Shown: positions 1-14,125, numbered from the stretch's first letter. The stretch: DNA of 64,000 nt from Circinella umbellata (GCA_025093555.1 JAIWNF010000021.1:682001-746000); one strand, 5' to 3'. Made by a program: numbers and translations. The notes: generated from the letters alone by a model not told the origin.

Positions 1-2336
1 CATGCTATTGTGTAAACTATCATTTTGGAAAGTTTAACAGTAGTAGTAGTAGTAATGATAGGGCATAAAAAATAAAGCAGAAAGAGCCTAAGTCTAAGAT
101 GAGTTTTTCGGTTGCATTCAATATATAAGTAGTAGTTGAGATCGGACAGTTGTTAGATTGGTCAGGTAGTTTATTATGGGCGAGTTACTTTGAAGAAAAA
201 GCATCGGAAAACTGAGAATAAGCAAACCAGATAAATCTTTCTCACTAAAGCATGACTCTTATTAAAACATTGATTTTATGCAAAAATCCAAAGTACGTTA
301 AAAATGGATTGTCATGTTACACATATAATATTGCAACACATAAGGTTTAACTCACTAATCATTTATGGTAAGTCTGGATTTATCTACCTAAACAATTTAG
401 CTAATCGCGTGTATTATTTATAGCTTTATACAAAAAAAAATAGTCTTAGTGAGGATTGAAGATAGTGACGAAACGGTGACCAAGCATCAAAGCTAATTGA
501 CTACTGATAAAGATGTTTCGTGAAAAAAATAGAAAGTTACGTAGAAAAGTTGTATTAATATTTTGAAGATATTTTAATAATTAAACAATATTAATACAAA
601 CATATAATAAAAAAAGGAGCAACAAATATTTCATTTTCTATTTTGCGAAACAAAGTGTGTCGTTTTTCTTTGCAAATACCAAGAAGCCGAAAGATTTAAA
701 CGATCCACACTCACTAATGCAGATCCTATAATAAAACCCCGAGTGAAAAAAAAAAGAAGACCAACACGTCTTTATAAGTGAGTATGTGGAGATATCCAAT
801 GGATTTGATGTAAGATAAGAAAGAGCGACTCATCATGAGACACATTTATTATGTTGTTTTGTGGCGTTGTAAAAGAAACTTTATTTTACATCTCCTTCTT
901 TTTTTTAACTCCTCCAACAATTTAGCCAAGATAATTGATCAAATAAATATAAATATTCATGTTATTTTTTGTTATCGATTTATATTATAAATTATATTAA
1001 TGTTATGTGTGTATTCTGTTTTTTATGAAATAATAATAATAAAAAAAAAACCAAAATATTTATATCATAATTTGTTTTTTATGTGATTGGCGAGAATAGA
1101 AAGTAGAGCATGAACTTTCTTTTTCAAGTAATTCAAAGTGGGGGGGAGCCAGGGCATTAATAAGATTAATGTGTTGGGGTCTGGGTACTTGATAACTTCT
1201 CGGTCCGAAGGTCAAAATGATATAAAAATGACATGGTGATGATAGTAAAAATAACAAAGGTGCTCGTTATTTTGGCATCTCTCGGGGTTCCTCTCTCATA
1301 TATTATACTATTCTATAAGAACCAAAGTAATGATATCCGTTTGTGCAAAAACGTTCGATCGTGACCATTTATTACTATTAACAGAAATCATTCACTAAAC
1401 TAAGTTTGTATAATCAAGCGTTCAAAATTCCAAAAACAGAGTCCATGTATCCGGATGGATTTCCACAAAAAGAGGAAGGTGCACGGGCCTAATGACCAGA
1501 CATCAAATCAAAAAGATTTTGTTGGATTTTCTCTCGTTTTGAACGAAATAATATTACACACGCAAGGGATTTTTTTTTATTTGTGCAACAAACTTCAAAA
1601 TCTCCTTGAATTCATTGTTAACATATATGTTTGTTAAGACTAAAAAATAAAAATAAAAAAGAATGTTCCCATGGGATCAGCTGGATCTTTTTCTTAACAA
1701 AACCATCCCACCATTTCTCTAACTCTTTTTATAGATGTGCAACAGTGATACAAAAAAAAAGTTCAGTTTTAGAATGTTTGTGTATTATACAGAAGCCTTT
1801 GAAATGCGAGATTCTTTATGATATGATACATTAAAAGTTATAGAATCAGTGGTTATATAAAAAAAAAGAAATAGAAACTTTCGCAAACAAGGGAAATAGG
1901 GTTTTTTCTACGTACAAATTCGGGAGAGAGAAAAGAAGTTATAGTAATAATTCGCGATACAAAAGACAAGAAGGATAAGGGGAATAGGGAAAAGATAGCT
2001 TATATATATGGTAATATGTGTAAAGAAAGCAAGCATAAACAAAAAAAAAATTAACATATAGTCCTTGTACAGCAATTTTGGGACAAAAAGGTACTTTGAA
2101 TGCGGCTATAGGGGGGAAAGAATAAAAAAGCATGGAAAAGAAAAGCAAAAGAACAAACAAGCAAGAAAAAAGAAATAAAGAAGATAAAATAAGCATAGAG
2201 TTTTGTGCAAAAGAAGAGGGGAGAAATTGATAATGGATAGTTAAAAAGAAGTGAAAAGATTATAATAGAGAAAGAAGAGTGGCTGTAAAGAAGTATATAA
2301 GGTGGATGTCATATTCATTTTTTTATGTGATTTTTT
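1..2336. other. AT-rich spacer, no gene recognised
   Basis: I read both strands and saw no conserved protein motif. Open frames are short, composition-driven and rich in F, K, N and I. The right end must hold the 3' untranslated region of the CSL gene, which runs leftwards from 2337. Confidence 0.6.
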
Positions 2337-5300
2337 TTAGAAGGAATAGAATTTGCCTGTTCGATAGACAACGCCATCGCCTCTGACCAATAATAATGGT
2401 AACTTGCGTTGACCATCTTCTTCATCGACAACAATAGCCGGTGAAGAAAGTAATTCATTTAAATCCGGTACTGCACATGTCAAAGATTCTCGAGATCGAT
2501 AATCAGTTCGAGGACTCTTGATATCTCCAAACCAAACCGCCAAATCGCGTGTCAAATTTTCACCTTGAATGGTCAACAATTCATTTCCATCCGTCACTTG
2601 TGCCATGGTTGGGAAAGGTGTAATAGGAGCACTTGCGGGTTCAGCAAATAATGGGTTCATTGTAAATGGCGAATTGAATCCAGTTTCACATGACGTATTA
2701 CCAGCAATGAGGGGAGGGGGGGTCCAGAAAGTATAGGTGGCGCAATCAGTGCCCACAATTGTCCATACTGCAGCATCTGATACGTCTTCTGTCCAGCATG
2801 CACCATCAGCCTGTTGTCCATTGCTACTATCTGTACTACCACGGCGATCCAACACGGATGAAGTACTACCCCGGCGATTACCTGTAGAGACAGCAGATAC
2901 ATCATTCAATGAGTTTACACGTCGGCGAGCAGCCATCACTCCTGATTGTTGTTGTAGTTTGGCAGGTAGTGACATGGGCTTGACAACGTCGCATGATACG
3001 CGTCGTTTACGAACCACCTTGCCATTAGTTTCTTGAGCCACGACAAAATCGTTATTGTTGATACTGTTGAGCATTTGTTGAGCTTCCAACCAAGTGCTTG
3101 GCGCATCATTTGATGGTGTTGTTACATTATTATTCTTGGATGCAGGAGTATTCAGTTGAGGACGTGAAGCAATAAATGTACGTGTCGTTGTTGTCTTGTG
3201 CATACCAACCACATCGTTCAAACAAGCCAGATAAGTAATAGGCTGACATGATTGTGGTAAAGTCCATTCTTGTGTAGATTGTGGCGATTGTTGTTGATGA
3301 TGATCAAATGGTGAAGCGCGGAAACTAGCCTTATTGTTGTGAGCAATTGAAGGGTCTTGAACAATTTGGAAAGCAATCTTGTGGAGTTGAGATACGGGAT
3401 CGCCTAAAGATTCATCGCCGCATTCACCGCCCGTAGTACCAGAAAGATCTTCTATATGATTGCCACCAAGAACCATACTACCCTTATCAACCTTGCGGAT
3501 CACCATGACAGGACTGACTAAACCAGTGGACACACATTGTAAGACAACAGCTTGGTTATAATGGATGGCCAAAGGTTGTTGATTGGCATCGGTTTGAAGA
3601 GCGATAGCGGGAGGAGGCGGGTAATTGGGGTTTGTCGGATGATGTTTGCGGGGCATTGCAGTAATATCGGGAGCCCGTGAAGTATCAACAATCCAAATCA
3701 CAAATGGATCCCAAGAACCTGTCCTAGCAACGAAACAGGTTCCATTGCCGTTACCCTTGTGGCCATTGCTTGATACACCCAAGTATTTAGTTGATACTGT
3801 TTGAGAGCGGATACGGTTAAACAAGGAAATGGTTGTACCATGATGAATACACACTAAATAAAGGAGTTATAAACGAAAAAAAAAAAGGTTTTTTTTAGTC
3901 CACAGTAAAAAAAAAAAAACGCCGACCATGGTGATGATTATTCGAAGATAATGAGGAAGTGGAGAACAAGATATGCTTGTAAAAACAATTCTTTCCTCAC
4001 ACAAAAAATTAATAAATCAAACTATACACACTTACATTCCATATTCTTTACGCTTTGTCTCTTTTTACTTGGTTTCGAAATAACTTTGATTCCTTTACTG
4101 GCCAAAGTACCTAGTTGTAAACCATTACCAAGCTGCATCTTGACTAAAACTTCCACGCGCTTGCGCTTTTCATCCGCATCATTAATATGCAGATGCTTGG
4201 ATACACATTTTGCAGACATGGTGGAATCACCTGACGCAGCTGCATTGTTAGCTGCTGCCGCACTTGAAGAACCATCCAAAACCGTACCGTTAGGTGCATA
4301 CCATTCAAGTACACCCTGTTGACTTGTTTGTTCACCAGAAATATGAATTGTCAATTTCGGTGGAGTCAATGCACCTGCAAAATAATTTTTATTGTTGGTT
4401 TGTCCATTCGTACTATTACTATTATTGGTATCTTGATTTGAACAATCATTGGTCCACCAAGATGATCCCGAAAGAACAGAAGTAGGTGGTGGGCATAAAA
4501 ATCTTTTTTTTTTTTTAAAGAAAGAAAAAAATCCAGTTGTTAATTTTTTTTTCTTGTTACCAAAACCACTAAGATAACCATCAACTAAATATTTACCTTT
4601 TTTCAGTACCATAACTTTTTTGCGCAACTTTACTTGTCAAAATCATAACGGTACGTTCGCCCGAACCAGCAGGATCGTTGCTCATCAAGTATTGCTGAAC
4701 ATGAGGTTTAAGTGCTGCTGCAGTATTAGCTCCTTGAAGCATCCGCGCCGTCACCAAACTGCTCTTGGAAGTCCGCAGTCGGTTGTTTGCTGCTGCCGCT
4801 AACGCCGCCTGAGCTGCTGCTTGTTGCTGTTGTTGACGCTGTGTATTATTCTTATTGTTATTATTGTTGTTAGTATTATTGTCATTATTCCATGATGATG
4901 TCATCTCTTCATCCTCTTCTGGAATAGCAGGATGATGTTTATATGAAAGCTGATCATAACCCGCAGGTTGCATCGGTGTAATAGGAGGGGAAGGAGATGA
5001 CGAAGACATGGATGAAGCGATGGTATTCGATGGTGAAGTAGGTGGTGACATACGAGATGCTTTGCTTCCTCGTCGTTTAACATTGGCTCCTATAATTTCT
5101 TCCTTCGCTTGCTGTTGTTGGTTATCGCCAAACCACATATCATTTGGTGAGACAGTTGTACCACCATCCTGTTGATAAGATTGTTGTTGCTGCTGAGGGG
5201 AATGAAGCAATGTTTGTTGCTGATGATTATTCATATCTGATGCAGGATCTACCAAAGGCAAAGCTGTATGAAATGAGGTTGGGCCTGTAGGAAACAACAG

Positions 5301-5981
5301 TGGAGCATCTCTGTCTTCTTCAGCATTTAAAGCATCCAAAAAGCTTGGTGAAAAGAAAGCAGGGGTGGTCGGAGAACCAGAGGACGATGATTGTTGCATT
5401 GGTAAAGAAGTTTCCAACCGTAATGACATTGTTCGTTTATGTTGTAAAGGTTCACCATCCAAAGGCATCGAAGTAGTATCATTATTGTTGGTATTTAAAA
5501 CAATACTACCGTTGTTACTATCAGAACTATTGGAAGAAGACCAAGAAGATGGTAAACCTAATAGCTGTTGTAAGTCAGCATCAAATCGTCGCACATCAAG
5601 ATCCTGTTTTATATTTTCGAATGAATGGTAATCCAATTCACCCACAGCCACGGAATGGCGTCGTGAAGATGAACCATCCAAAATGCTTGCATCAAAATCG
5701 AACGCATTGAGATCGTTATGCGCAGCCGTAGTCGTTGTCAAGTTGTTATGTGAAAATATAGAGTCCAAGTTCAAATCATAAGCATGATCAAGCATCAAAG
5801 CGTCAGCAGTGGATGGAAGTGTACCAGATGGAATACCGTTGGATGGTGAACTAGGTGATGAATAGACAAAATCTGACCACACATTCTTAGTATCACCAAA
5901 ATCTTGTTTTCTTTTACGTGAAAGAGGTTTATTATTATTGTTCGTAGTCGTACTGGTATCGGTGGATAATGTGTCAAGCAT
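2337..5981 (-). CDS. CSL-family (CBF1/Su(H)/Lag-1) transcription factor
   Basis: Sequence-specific DNA-binding regulator of the CSL family (human RBPJ, S. pombe Cbf11/Cbf12), expected in the nucleus. Three exons: 5981-4597, 4502-4036, 3853-2337; introns of 94 and 182 bases close in phase and give 1122 residues. Residues 1-440 are Q/N/S-rich and probably disordered. The family signature SKVAQKSYGTEKRFLCPPP is rebuilt across intron 1. The beta-trefoil part carries KVISKPSKKRQS, and the DNA-contacting RSQTVSTKYL follows intron 2. A C-terminal Rel/IPT-like part lies near residue 1030 (LLTIQGENLTRDLAVWFGD). A long N-terminus and long linkers are usual in fungal CSL proteins. Fungi lack Notch, so Notch control is not implied. 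Intron 2's acceptor follows a poor tract, so that join is slightly less certain. Family assignment is firm; target genes are unknown. Confidence 0.93.
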
Positions 5982-8177
5982 TTCTTTTAATATTTCTGTA
6001 TGAATAGTAAGTGCGTGTTTGTGTTTGTGATTGTAAGTATTGTGTATAGAAAAAAAATAAGAGCGTGTTTGTTATAAAAACAAAAGTTATATATCGCCAG
6101 CGATGTTTTATTAAAAAAGAAAAAGAAAATCGAAAGTGTTTTTTTTTTGCTTTGGTTTTTAAAAAGAAAAGAATAAGAAAGAAAAGAGTGAAAAGAAAGA
6201 AAACAAAAAAGCGGGGTAACTAAAAGAAATCGACCCTTTATAGCGCTTAGCTCATAAATGGGGGGAACGTTACACTAAGGACGGGCGCTATAATAACCTT
6301 CCTTCAAAGACCGATTAACGCTTAGTGGCAGAACCCCACATTTCATTCTAAACCAATAAGATTCATTTTTGCTGACCCTTTTTTGCCTGAAACAGGTTGT
6401 AACCTTTCTTCCTTTTATTTTTTTGTGACTCCTCTGGCTACAGTTGTATAATTATACTCTATAACTATTAACTTCTCAATTAACCTTCCACCCCCAACTT
6501 TATATACAACTTCAGCTCAACTTTTTTTTTATAGTTCGTCAGATCTTTTTTCTGTTTTATATGCGTCCCGTTTTTTTACATTACGCGCTAAAAGAGAAAA
6601 AAAAAAGGGTGGCGGGTAAATGTGAAGGGAGAAAAGGGAGCAAGATGATAATTTTAAAAAAAGCGCGGCAAAGTTTTTTTAAGAGCTAACGTCAGTAAGT
6701 TGTTAGTTGTTGTGAGGAAACATCATACACATATAATACTAATATACACAACTGTATATGCAAGAATGAGGCCACATGACTTTATAGCATTACCCTCTTA
6801 TTTTTTATTTTGGGGGAGGGGGTAGAATGAGGGACTTTTAGTGTCTATATTGTGGGGGGTGATTGGAAGAAAAGAAGAAACGGTGTAAAACAAGTAACCA
6901 GGTGATGTACGTTGTGCGCAACAACAAAAAACTTGGACCGAAACGATGGTTAACTTAACAAGGTGGCTTTCTGGGTAACACAATCCGAAAGTAAAAAAAA
7001 AAAAAAAAGAATGATGGAAGGTGAAACATAGTAACAATGTACCACTGGTTTCTATTTTGCTGCTATGGCTACTAAATAACTATTCCTTTTCTTTGGTTTT
7101 GCACTACCTGTTTTCTTTTCACTCGATCGACGACCCATCCTTTTTTTGTGTGGTGTGCGCTATTTTTCCTAATCCCGTTATTATCTCCCCCACATTTTAT
7201 TGATCCACTCACAATGTATACATTAGCAAGCAGCTTGTTTTTGTTATGGTCAGATATCGTGACCTGACGGTTATTATTGTCTCATCTTCTTAGTCATTTA
7301 AAATATTTAATACAAGTTCCTGCATGTTTATTGGTATAATGATTATAATTCGTAATGTTCCTGGATTATAACTCCCTGTCGTCTGTTTCTCAAAAAATAT
7401 AGACAAAAGGAAGAGAAACACACTTCTCCCTTGCTTTCCTCCCCCCAAAGAAACAAACAAGAAACACCATTAAACAACACCATTTGAAATAATTGAAAGC
7501 AAAAAATAAATAGAAAGATGAAAACTTTGATGAAGCACAAAAAAAAAAGATGCGGGCTCTTTGAATCTTTTTTTTTTATTTTTGCGTCATGAAGGAACAG
7601 AGAGGAGGAAGAAATGGGGGTTTAATAAAGATTAGGTGTATTATGAAAAAATCTCCGCGGACGGTAGCATTAATAATTTCCAATTAAACGATAATTAAAC
7701 TTGTAAACTTCTTTGACGTTTTGCTCAATTAATAACAATGAAATTATTCTTACTACAGTTTAAAAGTCTTATATACAGAATCTCTGTTTTTTTTACTATG
7801 CGTAATAATGATCGATGGCTACTTTTAATAGCATATATATTGCTTATTATTATCCTTATAACAAGAATCTGCTTTATAATTTTCTACACACTTTCCAGTC
7901 AATCCAGTAATAGTAAAAAAATCTCCAACAACACTAATCATCGCTTTGATACATGTCCCCCCAAAAGTGTTTTTTTTTTACCTCTCGCAGCATTAATAAA
8001 TATACTACAGCGGCTTGTCATTGAAACACAGCATTTACCAAAAAAGGTAAAAATAATGTTCTCTACGATAAATATACCCCGATTTTACTGGGTACACTAT
8101 ATCACATTTGGACACCTTATATAATAAAAAAATGAAGATAAGCGTGGCGCTGAATTTTTAAAGTGGAGTAAAAAGAA
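5982..8177. other. Spacer between divergent CSL and KICS2 genes
   Basis: Divergent intergenic region that should contain both promoters. The first 700 bases upstream of the CSL start have long A/T tracts and a GC-richer patch at 6230-6310 with TAGCGCTTAG and GGGCGCTATA facing each other. A 128-codon frame at 7738-8124 is hydrophobic at its start, but I saw no family resemblance and do not call it. Confidence 0.5.
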
Positions 8178-10389
8178 ATGGATCACCGTGAATTGTATAC
8201 ATCCACCTGGAATGCTTTAGGTGCTTTTGATTACGCTGCTGCTAACAAGTTTGCTACTCGATTCTTACGTGTGAGTATTTTTATATACAACACTTTAAAC
8301 TAATTATACTTGATTTTTGTTAATGTATTTTGCTTTCATACGCTTCATTAAAAATGAGTATAATTGACAACTTTGTGAATGATCAATATTTAAAACTGAC
8401 TCAGCATCTGTCCATATATAGATATACCAACCATTTAGTGGTTTACTTGTCAAATTGACAAATTGCGAAAATCTATATACCCAATTATCATTTTTAAAAC
8501 CAAAATGGTATTATATGCGTAAAGATCCAGCAAGTATAACCTTCTTTATAATAATATGTTGACAGCATTATCATATATTATTGTAAACTAACTATAACTA
8601 AATAAACACAGCTTAACCTCCTATATCATTATTTAGCAGAAGAAACAACAAAAGAAATATCAATTCTGGAAAACAACCCGACAATGGTTGGTGTACCTGA
8701 TACTACTCCTTTATTGGAAATATTACATGCGTTGGTGGATCTCTGTCGCGTGCGTCAAACATTCATTCATCTGTAGGATTTTTTTTTTTTCGTTTTTTTT
8801 ACAAAAATAGATTCACCACGTTTTTTTCATGTCAATTTATTTTATACCTTGACAACTCAAATTTTTATCATCCAAATATAGTTACCAAGCATTGTTACGT
8901 AGTAATAACACCAATCATCATCATCACCATAGAAACAACAAAGATGGTTCGCCCTTTCAAATAGTGTTGAAAGATTTAGAAACATTGGAACAACAAGCCA
9001 AAGTATGCTGTGATGATAATCGATTAGGATTATTAGGATTAGGTGTTGCCAAGGAAATTCGTATTCTTCAAACCTTACTAAAAGCACGACAAGCAATTGC
9101 TGATTATGCTTTTCAGGATGCATGTATTGCTTTGTTTACTTGTAAACAAGATTTACATGATTGGAAAACGTCATGCCAAGAGCAAGACTATGAAGAGGTA
9201 GATAATAAAGTGATATGATCTTATTTACGTAAAAATTGTGAAATAACATTATGATGGATATACAATAGAAATCAAATACTGCGACGCAGCAGACAGTTCG
9301 TGAATCAACATGGAAAACTATGTTGTTTGGAGTAAGTGGTGGCGGACACAATAACGGTAATAATAATAATGCATCTGATGTAAGTCGTCACTTCCACTTC
9401 GTTTATTTTTTAGCCTATTAAGCGCACGAAATGTTTTCTAAAAAAAATACAATAGATCGGAAAACATAGTGAGCAAGCATGGCCAAATACGATTCGATGG
9501 CTTGGAAAATACTTGGATAATCTTTATGCTAAAATGACTTTATATTTTAATAATATCTTGTTGGACAAGGAAAAGTTATTGACAGAAGATGATCCAGAAA
9601 AAGCATTATGGAAGAATATACAAATTGATTATCATGAACAGTATGTAGCAAAAAAGGTTTTTTTTTTAATTGGCGGGCTACTTGCATGCATATTTATTTA
9701 CTTAAATGCAGTTGCATGAGAATAAGAGAAAGCGAATAGAGAGGTAGAATACATGTGTATGTGTGTTTACAGTGGTTAAAAAAGGTGATGATACTCAATT
9801 ATGACTATGGTATACACGTAATATTTAGAATATGTACGTTTCGTAAACGCTTTGGTGCGCATTGTGTAGGACTTATCTATGAAGTAACTCCTACAGTACC
9901 ATTTCATCCACAAGGTTATGTACTTGCAGGTACACCCTATGAGCCGCCGCAGGGAATTCATTCCTTTCCTTTTATCTACTGTCAACCGAATGTAAGATAT
10001 TGGCCGCTTTAACTCTTAAAAAAAGAAAAAGAGGTCCTATAATTTATATTTATTTTAATACATATGCTTCATTATGTCATTGATAACAAACAAAAACATA
10101 TTATAATTATTAGCAACCACCTAAAGAACATATGCCCAACATTATATCCATTATTCAAGGGAGTCGAAACAAATTAAGTGATCCCAAATCCAGACCTATT
10201 TATTTTTCTGATAGTAAAATAGGAAGCACATACTACCTTGCACAAGTAGATGAACATGTGGTATTAGTAGTGATTTATCTTGAGCGACAAGTACAGCAAC
10301 GCGAACCCACTACATTGGATTTTATGTCTAATATGGTGGCCACACTTCGTGGCACGTCAACTATTGCTGACCTTTCAAGAATGGAATAA
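8178..10389 (+). CDS. KICS2-like KICSTOR subunit (C12orf66/DUF2003 family)
   Basis: Homologue of KICS2, a subunit of KICSTOR, which in animals holds GATOR1 on the lysosome so that TORC1 senses amino acids. Proposed exons: 8178-8270, 8422-8533, 8637-8772, 8882-9197, 9269-9379, 9456-9656, 9773-9809, 9870-9991, 10114-10389. All phases close and give 467 residues, near the roughly 445 of human KICS2. Recognition rests on the C-terminal third: MPNIISIIQGS, then the IYFSDSKIGSTYYLAQVDEH stretch and an aliphatic strand, matching in order the human PNVIMIM / STYFLTRPEPH / TIVIIFE pattern. A helical middle (residues 115-215) and a D-Y-x-x-A element in exon 1 also fit. The 60-base intron 9810-9869 leaves the frame open if retained. 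The exon 6/7 join is the weakest. The other KICSTOR partners (SZT2, KPTN, ITFG2) are not in the window. Confidence 0.8.
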
Positions 10390-13220
10390 TAACGATTAAT
10401 GTTGAATAATAAATGAGACAATTACAGTATAGTAGCAGGTTTTATTCATAAAGAATTTAGACGTGGTACAAAATTTGGGGGGGGGAGACTTTTTCTTTTA
10501 CCCCACATTATTACTTTTCTCCTGTAAATAATAAATTTGAGTTTTGAATCAAACCGAACTACCCGCCGTGTTACCTTAAATTTTTTTAAGAGTTTGCGTC
10601 ATAAATAACAATTAGTAAAGAAAAAAGTTTTCAGCCAAAAAAAGTTTTTGGTATTTCCTTTTTTTTAAACCTCCTCTTCCTCCAACACCTTTCACTTTTA
10701 GTATATATATGTATATATTTACATTTCTTCTCCCCCAAAAAAATATACTACATAAATCTCTCTTCTCTCTTTCTTCTATGTTATATGGAATCATAATAAT
10801 ATCTTGTAATACTACTTGGTTTTTCAGCTTTTTTTATGATCATCTATATTTACTGGGTTATTACCCAAAAAGGACATACTACCATTATAAGTAAAAAGAA
10901 AGTTTAATGACAGATTATTTTTACGTATCTTTTTTTTGTGGGGGGGGAAGACTAATAATATCAAGCATCATTTTATTTTAGAAATTCAACAACTTTAAGA
11001 GAGAGAGAAACATATACTATACCAAATTTGTTTCAGTGTGTGTATATTTGGATGAGCTATTTGTTTAAGGAGTTCGGATAAATGTGTAGCAGCCATATGA
11101 TTCTAAATATTGAAACATATCCGAGGCTTCATTTCCAACAAAAGGATAGTTACCGCTTTCTATTTTGGTTAACAAGATTAACATTGCATACCACTTTACC
11201 ACACACAATTACATTTTTTATTAATGCTGCTCGGGAAGAGTGTTCTCAGGTACAAAATCTTAATGTTTTTTAAAGTCACAAACTTCTTTTAAATGTTTGT
11301 ATAATAACAAAAGAAAAATTGGATCGGACTGGACCGTGCAGTCAAGTGAACTTTTTAATACACAGGCTTTTATAATGTGGCGTTTTTTTTGGGGGGGGGA
11401 GGGAGTTTACTAGTGTGAAGAAAAATCTTTGTTGTTAAAATAACGATACAATTCATAATATTTTTATTCCGGTTAATTAATTGTGATTGTATTAGAAAGA
11501 ATAACAGAAACAAAGGAAAAATGTTGATGATATTTGAAGATATTTGGATGATCCATATATATTTTTTCTGTCGTACATGTAAGTTTAAAACTCTTGTTGC
11601 TGGTGTTATGACGCAAAACAAGGACCATTATAAACAAACAGAAGAAGGGTCAAAGTTTGTTTGAGGCTGTTATCACACGCCTTCATTTTCTGGTAGCATC
11701 ACAGATAAAAATCAAACACACATTTTTTCTTGATTCCAGTAAGAAAGATAGGTCTTCTGACCTTTTATATTATCCCCACACGACAGATGATGGCTGATGT
11801 AGTTGATCGCCGGTTAATGGGCATACTATATATATAAAGAATATGGCAATGGCGGATGATGCTGCTTATTATATTCATAATCCTTTTTCAGATTGTTTGT
11901 AAGCATATTAAAAAAAGGTTGAAAAAAAACCCATCTTTACCCACAGAGTCTATAAGTGGTTGTTACATGATTTGTTGTTCGATTCATGCGAATGTATTAA
12001 TATATTATATTGAGTTGTTAAAAGAGTAAAATCAAGGACACAACACAGGGTTACACATAATATTAATAAAAAAAGACTTCACATAAATCTATCAAAAAAA
12101 AAAAAAGAAGAAGAATATGCATAGGTACACACATCTTTACGCAGGGGGACAAACTGACTATTTTGAATTGTTACTACTTCTTTTTCTTTTCGCGTAACCA
12201 ACTACATAATTTATACTTGAAAAGGTACTTCACTTTTTTTCTTCTTTCCTCCACCAAAGAGCCCTTGAATTAGCAAAGTATTATATTATATAGTGTATTT
12301 TCATGTGATATGTGTAAGTTGGGGAAGAAAAATAACTAACTAGTTTTTATTTATTTATTTATTTTTTGGGGGGAGAAATAAATAATGTTATGGATGAAAG
12401 TAAATGTAAGATACAATATACGTATACAATATGTATCACAACAACATTTATGTTAAAGAGACAAAACCCACCTATGTTTACTGTTTTTGGGATAGATGAA
12501 TGAGTACATAATAAAAAATGGTCGCGTATGTGATTTTTCATAAGGTAAATAAAAAAAGCTTTCTCCCGAACATACGTTTTTTAGCCGCTGGTTTAAAAGT
12601 ATCCAATTGTTGGTGTGCTCCGCCTTTATTATTTAATATAAAGACAACATGAAAGGAGGGCCGAAAGAGCAGAAAAAATATACGCCAAGATTTATATGTA
12701 CGCGTTGATACAAATAATTTGAACGTGACTAGGGCGATGACTAAGAGGGGGAAACTTTTCTAACATTGTATGACAACTTGTAGTCATCCATAGCATAATA
12801 TTATACTAAAAATTGCCTTCTTCAAGAAGGAAAAAAAGCTGGAGAATGTGTGGGTTGGGGGAATCGCACCAGAGTAAAAGTGATGCAATAAATGATATTG
12901 CTAAAAAAAAAAAACTTGCAGGAATTATCCAAATGTTTTTCTTTTGCTATTTTGGTAACGTTGTACTTTGTACAAGGTTATGGTGATGATCACTCTTTTG
13001 TAATACATCCCACTCTTCTTTTAACTATATATGATATTCATAACAAACTTTCATTTCTTCCATTGCAAAGTATACACGTAATCGCTTTTATTTTCCCTGC
13101 ATTTTTTTTAATTCTTTTTGTAAAAAAATATCCTAGGGATGGTGTTATTCATTTGGTTTGTCGAACATAATACGAAAACTGACTAGTAGAGATACATTAA
13201 AATGGCTTCGATAACTAAAC
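10390..13220. other. AT-rich spacer, nothing firm
   Basis: Likely 3' region of the KICS2-like gene (AATAAT/AATAAA just after the stop) followed by about 2.5 kb of A/T tracts. Open frames at 11082-11273 and 12892-13170 have short hydrophobic stretches. The second could hold upstream exons of the next gene, but I could not join them in phase. Confidence 0.45.
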
Positions 13221-13978
13221 GTGTCATTCTTTTTTAATATTATTGATCACGAGAAAGAATTTATAATAAATAGACAACCTTTTGATATGCATCCTCCATA
13301 CGGAAAGCACGCTGTGAAGAATGGACTTGCTATACTTTTAAAAACGCAGCTTATGCTGACGTTTGCAACGGGCATGGAATTAAAATGGTTAGAATATGAG
13401 AAGTACGTTCGTCAATAAACATCACTGTCTCAATTTTTGCAGTAGTCCTTTATATTTGAAACCACGGCTTAAAGTATCTATTTTGGTATGTGTCAAAGGA
13501 TTTAGTGTTTTTTTCATAGTCACTTACTAATGTTGTAATGTATCAGAAAATTTCACTAGTATTTCGATTGTACAGTGCAGTAGTGAGAGCCATTCACGAC
13601 TTACCACTCTCGCAGTCTGTAAAGCTTGGGCGTAAGAAAAATTTATTCAGCTATTAAGTTAGAATTGTGCCACTTTTGACTTTTATGATTTGTAGTTTTT
13701 TATATTGGAAGATTCAGTAAAAAAATACTTTTCATTGTAAAGTTGGAGTAAGACTATCTATAAAGTAAAACTATTCCTGGAAAATAAAGTTAGATCCAAC
13801 TGTTTCTCTCTACAGGTATATCTGGTGAGCAAATTTCTTCTGAACAGTGTGTCAACTGGTAAGTCTTGTTCAAACATCATTGCCATGACTTTAATATAAG
13901 GGCTAAGAACCACAGTAATCAAAGCAAATTACATAATTTTATTGGTTTAAATTATTGGCGCTTAGGTTGATTGGCTAA
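13221..13978 (+). CDS. Unidentified multi-exon gene, 3' exons only
   Basis: I do not recognise the protein, but consecutive splice sites join in one frame. The pieces are an exon ending at 13402 (donor GTACGT), 13443-13485, 13547-13631, 13816-13858 and a terminal exon 13966-13978 ending in TAA. Each acceptor is CAG or TAG and each phase closes. The spliced end reads ...ELKWLEYENSPLYLKPRLKV, then VFRLYSAVVRAIHDLPLSQS, then a tail SSEQCVNWLIG. The LYS within VFRLYSAVVRAI loosely recalls an LYR mitochondrial motif, but that is only suggestive. The 5' end is not found: no ATG lies in frame, and candidates upstream (12900-13170) did not join. The next gene, NOL10, starts 148 bases downstream on the same strand. 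Confidence 0.45.
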
Positions 13979-14125
13979 TCCCTTTTTGAGAAGCTTTACC
14001 TGCGCTGTTAGAACTTAGCCACCCGAAATTTTGAAATGGGAAATTCAAGCAACTTATTTTTTTTATAACTTAAGCGTTATTATTACCTTCTTTCTGGAAA
14101 ATAATCCAACACACATACTCAAAAA

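Noticed and set aside
7738..8124. 128-codon plus frame just upstream of the KICS2-like gene
   Set aside because: Composition is what A/T-rich DNA gives (I, L, F, N, S); no conserved motif, and it overlaps the expected promoter.
9810..9869. Coding read-through of the 60-base intron in the KICS2-like gene
   Set aside because: Frame stays open, but removing it gives GT-AG ends, a typical intron length, and better spacing relative to the KICS2 pattern.
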